Assembly (NCBI RefSeq): GCF_027594865.1
Contig: NZ_CP089391.1
Location: 1 to 64,000 of the forward strand
Direction: 5' to 3'
From: Bradyrhizobium xenonodulans
GTDB lineage: Bacteria > Pseudomonadota > Alphaproteobacteria > Rhizobiales > Xanthobacteraceae
Length of the DNA stretch: 64,000 nt
Part shown: in pieces, positions 62,212 through 64,000 of the stretch
How the letters are laid out: each line of letters begins with the position of its first letter
Numbering within the stretch: the stretch's first letter is position 1
Program-made: the position numbers and the translations under genes
Notes under the pieces: model-generated
What the model saw: the letters and a program-made list of their open reading frames with translations, nothing else
What the model was told of the DNA's origin: nothing
Database searches by the model: none

Positions 62212-63042
62212 ATGTTTCGATTTGCTGCGTCGGCGCTCGTCCTGCTGTCCCTTCTGGCTCCAGCAGCAGCGCAAACCCCTCCCGCGACCACCACTCCCGC
62301 CGCACCACAGGCGAAACCGGCCGCCAAGAAAGCGGCGCCGAAAGCGAAACCAGTTGCGAAACAGCCGGCCGCGATCGAGAGCGGCCCGTGCCGGCTCGGC
62401 GTGATCTCGATGATCGGAGACCGCTACTCCGTACAGAAATTCGGCCTCACGATCTTCGAGAATGAGGCAAGCGATGTCCCGGTCGACTGGAGACTCGATG
62501 ATCTCGTTTTCGCGCGTGTGCGCGCGGCAACGGGCGACGATCCCACGGTGCGAAGGATCACCTATCCCAAGGACGTTTTCGAGCCCTTCTATAATCCGAA
62601 AACGATCCTCATCCGGGATCCCGGAGAGCGTCTGCCAACGATTGTGCGGAGCTTCACGGCGAATGCGAACTGCGATCGCTATCTCGTCGCAACCACGTTC
62701 AAGGCGGAGCTGCCGAACACGCACATGACACTGAACGGCATCGGCACCTACAATCAAGGTCTCGGCAGCCTTCTCCGTCACTCGCACCTTTTCGCCAACA
62801 TTGCGATCACGCTGATCGACGGTCGGAGCTACGAGGAGATCAAGCGTCCCTTTGTAAATTTCGGCGCGAACTTCGCCGCGGGCATGCGATTGACCGAAGA
62901 CCCACTCAACAAGCTCGACAACTCGCTATTCCCTGATCCACCCGCGGCAGCTTCGACCAACGCGGCGCTGCGCGAGAGGACACGAGCACTCATCGTAGAC
63001 AGGCTCGACCGGAGCCTGCCCGGCTACCTCAAGGAAGACTGA
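62212..63042 (+). CDS. Hypothetical secreted protein with Ala/Pro/Lys linker
   Basis: Function unknown. The 276-residue product has a signal peptide (FRFAASALVLLSLLAPAAAQ, cleavage after AAA), then an Ala/Pro/Lys-rich stretch (AAPQAKPAAKKAAPKAKPVA, about 30-50) typical of cell-wall-spanning linkers, and a folded part with three cysteine positions (GPCRLGVIS, NCDRYLV). No motif I recognise. The C-terminal half contains FANIAITLIDGRSYEEIK and ends LDRSLPGYLKED. The gap upstream is 91 bases. Codon use is somewhat less GC-biased than its neighbours. Confidence 0.75.
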   Translation: MFRFAASALVLLSLLAPAAAQTPPATTTPAAPQAKPAAKKAAPKAKPVAKQPAAIESGPCRLGVISMIGDRYSVQKFGLTIFENEASDVPVDWRLDDLVFARVRAATGDDPTVRRITYPKDVFEPFYNPKTILIRDPGERLPTIVRSFTANANCDRYLVATTFKAELPNTHMTLNGIGTYNQGLGSLLRHSHLFANIAITLIDGRSYEEIKRPFVNFGANFAAGMRLTEDPLNKLDNSLFPDPPAAASTNAALRERTRALIVDRLDRSLPGYLKED

Positions 63043-63240
63043 ACCGACACTCCGAGTTCGGACGAGTCTGTCGTGCGGAGCGACTGCGCCGATTCGCTCG
63101 GAGTGCTTGAGCATCAAGACAAATTGACAAGATATCGCCGAAGCCCGGACCATCCGGTCTAGGCATAGTGCGTTGCCCCTCCGGTGCAAACACGCAATGA
63201 ATGAGCCTTCGCCCGCTCATGCGATAGAAGGTTCCGCGCC

Positions 63241-63837
63241 ATGATCAAGCTCTATTGGTCGCCCCGCTCGCGCTCGTTCACGACGCTCTGGCTGATGGAG
63301 GAGAGCGGCCTGCCCTATGAGCGTGTGCTGACCGACATCTCGACCGGCGCGCAGAAGGCGCCGGACTATCTGAAGATCAATCCGATGGGCAAGGTGCCCG
63401 CGCTCAGCGACGGTGATGCCGCGCTCGGCGAAGCCGCGGCGATTTGCGCCTACATCGCGGACCGCTACCCCGAGACGAAGCTGGCGCCTGATGTGACCGA
63501 TCCGCGCCGTGCGCGCTATTTGCAATGGCTGTTCTTCTCGCCGGGCTGCATCGAGCCAGCCATCATCCAGATCTTCACCAAGATCGAGATTCCGACCTCG
63601 ACCGCGGCCTGGGGCAGTGCGACGCAGGTCTTCGACGTGCTGGAAGCCGCGCTCGCGAAGGGACCGTGGATTCTCGGCGAGGAGTTTTCCGCCGCCGACA
63701 TCACGATCGGCTCGGGGCTGAATTTCGCGGTGCGCCGGTTCAAGATGGTGCCGTCACGCCCGGCCTTCGATGCCTATCTGGCGCGCTGCCTGGCGCGGCC
63801 GGCGTTCCAGCGCGCGGAGACGATCGCGGCGGGCTGA
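63241..63837 (+). CDS. Glutathione S-transferase family protein
   Basis: A 198-residue GST with an N-terminal thioredoxin-like domain (IKLYWSPRSRSFTTLWLMEES, where Ser of SPRSRS is a likely catalytic position, with KINPMGKVPALSDG as the cis-Pro GSH-site loop) and an all-helical C-terminal domain. It probably belongs to the beta or nu-like bacterial classes. It may conjugate glutathione or serve as a peroxidase; no substrate can be inferred. ATG at 63241. It is preceded by a 198-base gap with no visible signals, and a family A repeat follows. Confidence 0.9.
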   Translation: MIKLYWSPRSRSFTTLWLMEESGLPYERVLTDISTGAQKAPDYLKINPMGKVPALSDGDAALGEAAAICAYIADRYPETKLAPDVTDPRRARYLQWLFFSPGCIEPAIIQIFTKIEIPTSTAAWGSATQVFDVLEAALAKGPWILGEEFSAADITIGSGLNFAVRRFKMVPSRPAFDAYLARCLARPAFQRAETIAAG

Positions 63838-63855
63838 AACAGCTCTCGTAGCTCT

Positions 63856-63955
63856 CGTAGGGTGAGCAAAGCGAAGCGTGCCCACGTCTTGTACCTATCA
63901 AGATTTCGGAGAGATGGTGGGCACGTCGCTTGCGCGCCTTTGCCCACCCAACGGC
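63856..63955 (+). repeat. Palindromic intergenic repeat, family A copy 3
   Basis: Opens CGTAGGGTGAGCAAAGCGAA and closes CTTTGCCCACCCAACGGC, with the same inner arms (GTGCCCAC, GTGGGCAC) as at 2806-2940 and 11585-11670. The outer arms have two mismatches, so this copy is older or diverged. Confidence 0.82.
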
Positions 63956-63958
63956 GTC

Positions 63959-64000
63959 CTATTCTTCCGTCTTCAAATCGTCCGGCCGCGGCATCAGGAC
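63959..64000 (-). CDS. Possible 3' end of a minus-strand gene
   Basis: Read on the minus strand, the last 42 bases code for VLMPRPDDLKTEE followed by a TAG at the complement of 63959-63961. The polar, acidic end looks like an ordinary protein C-terminus and sits right after the repeat that usually flanks genes. With only 13 residues in the window, identity and reality are uncertain. Confidence 0.3.
   Translation of the reverse strand, partial: VLMPRPDDLKTEE

Overview
The window reads as a chromosomal segment of an alphaproteobacterium of the Bradyrhizobium type (Nitrobacteraceae, order Hyphomicrobiales). The evidence is high GC with strong third-position GC bias, a dnaA-dnaN-recF-gyrB start, the rhizobial order trpS-usp-nfu-tsaB-rimI-fur-HAD-miaB-phoH-ybeY-corC-lnt-xre-trmB, the order rimP-nusA-ylxR-infB-rbfA-truB-rpsO-pnp, and several families of palindromic intergenic repeats of the kind common in Bradyrhizobium. 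Species-level assignment is not possible from sequence reading alone. I saw no rRNA, tRNA, IS element, prophage or CRISPR array.

Layout. 1-7735: replication block dnaA, dnaN, recF, a secreted hypothetical, gyrB. 7991-30236: a mixed, more strain-variable stretch. It holds a compositionally odd membrane-anchored coiled-coil/peptidoglycan-binding protein, a MurA-like enolpyruvyl transferase with Asp in place of the catalytic Cys, a MATE exporter, a DUF2867 gene overlapping a DsbA-like isomerase, an FUSC-type exporter, an MmgE/PrpD protein, a serine hydrolase beside a membrane AraC regulator, a pirin, a long-form PurC, a SulP-STAS-cyclic-nucleotide-domain fusion, a small secreted protein behind a perfect FixK/FNR-type box, a succinate-semialdehyde-type dehydrogenase, a second serine hydrolase and an acyl-CoA ligase. 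30411-46521: housekeeping genes for a PfkB kinase, MurJ, TrpS, Fe-S delivery, tRNA modification, ribosome maturation, envelope lipoprotein acylation and TrmB. 46518-58325: DUF2336 gene, then the rimP-nusA-infB-rbfA-truB-rpsO-pnp translation and RNA-decay cluster. 58441-64000: divergent katG/oxyR, a GNAT enzyme, a secreted hypothetical, a GST, and the tail of a possible minus-strand gene.

How the genes work together. The 5' block makes the replication initiator, sliding clamp, gap-repair loader and gyrase. The 47.9-58.3 kb cluster couples transcription antitermination (NusA), 30S maturation (RimP, RbfA), initiation (IF2), tRNA modification (TruB) and RNA turnover (PNPase). KatG/OxyR is a self-contained peroxide-response module with both redox cysteines in OxyR.

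The most interesting non-coding signals are a long (about 29 base pairs) stem-loop followed by a second, Shine-Dalgarno-covering hairpin ahead of pnp; a promoter-terminator-CtrA-box arrangement ahead of rimP; a terminator-like hairpin whose T-tract ends one base before the tsaB start codon; a perfect TTGAT-N4-ATCAA box ahead of a 91-residue secreted protein; and a 14-bp perfect palindrome upstream of the SulP fusion. No clearly new multi-gene system (defence, mobile or biosynthetic) was found. Start codons were chosen by family alignment from memory and ribosome-binding-site spacing and are stated where uncertain.
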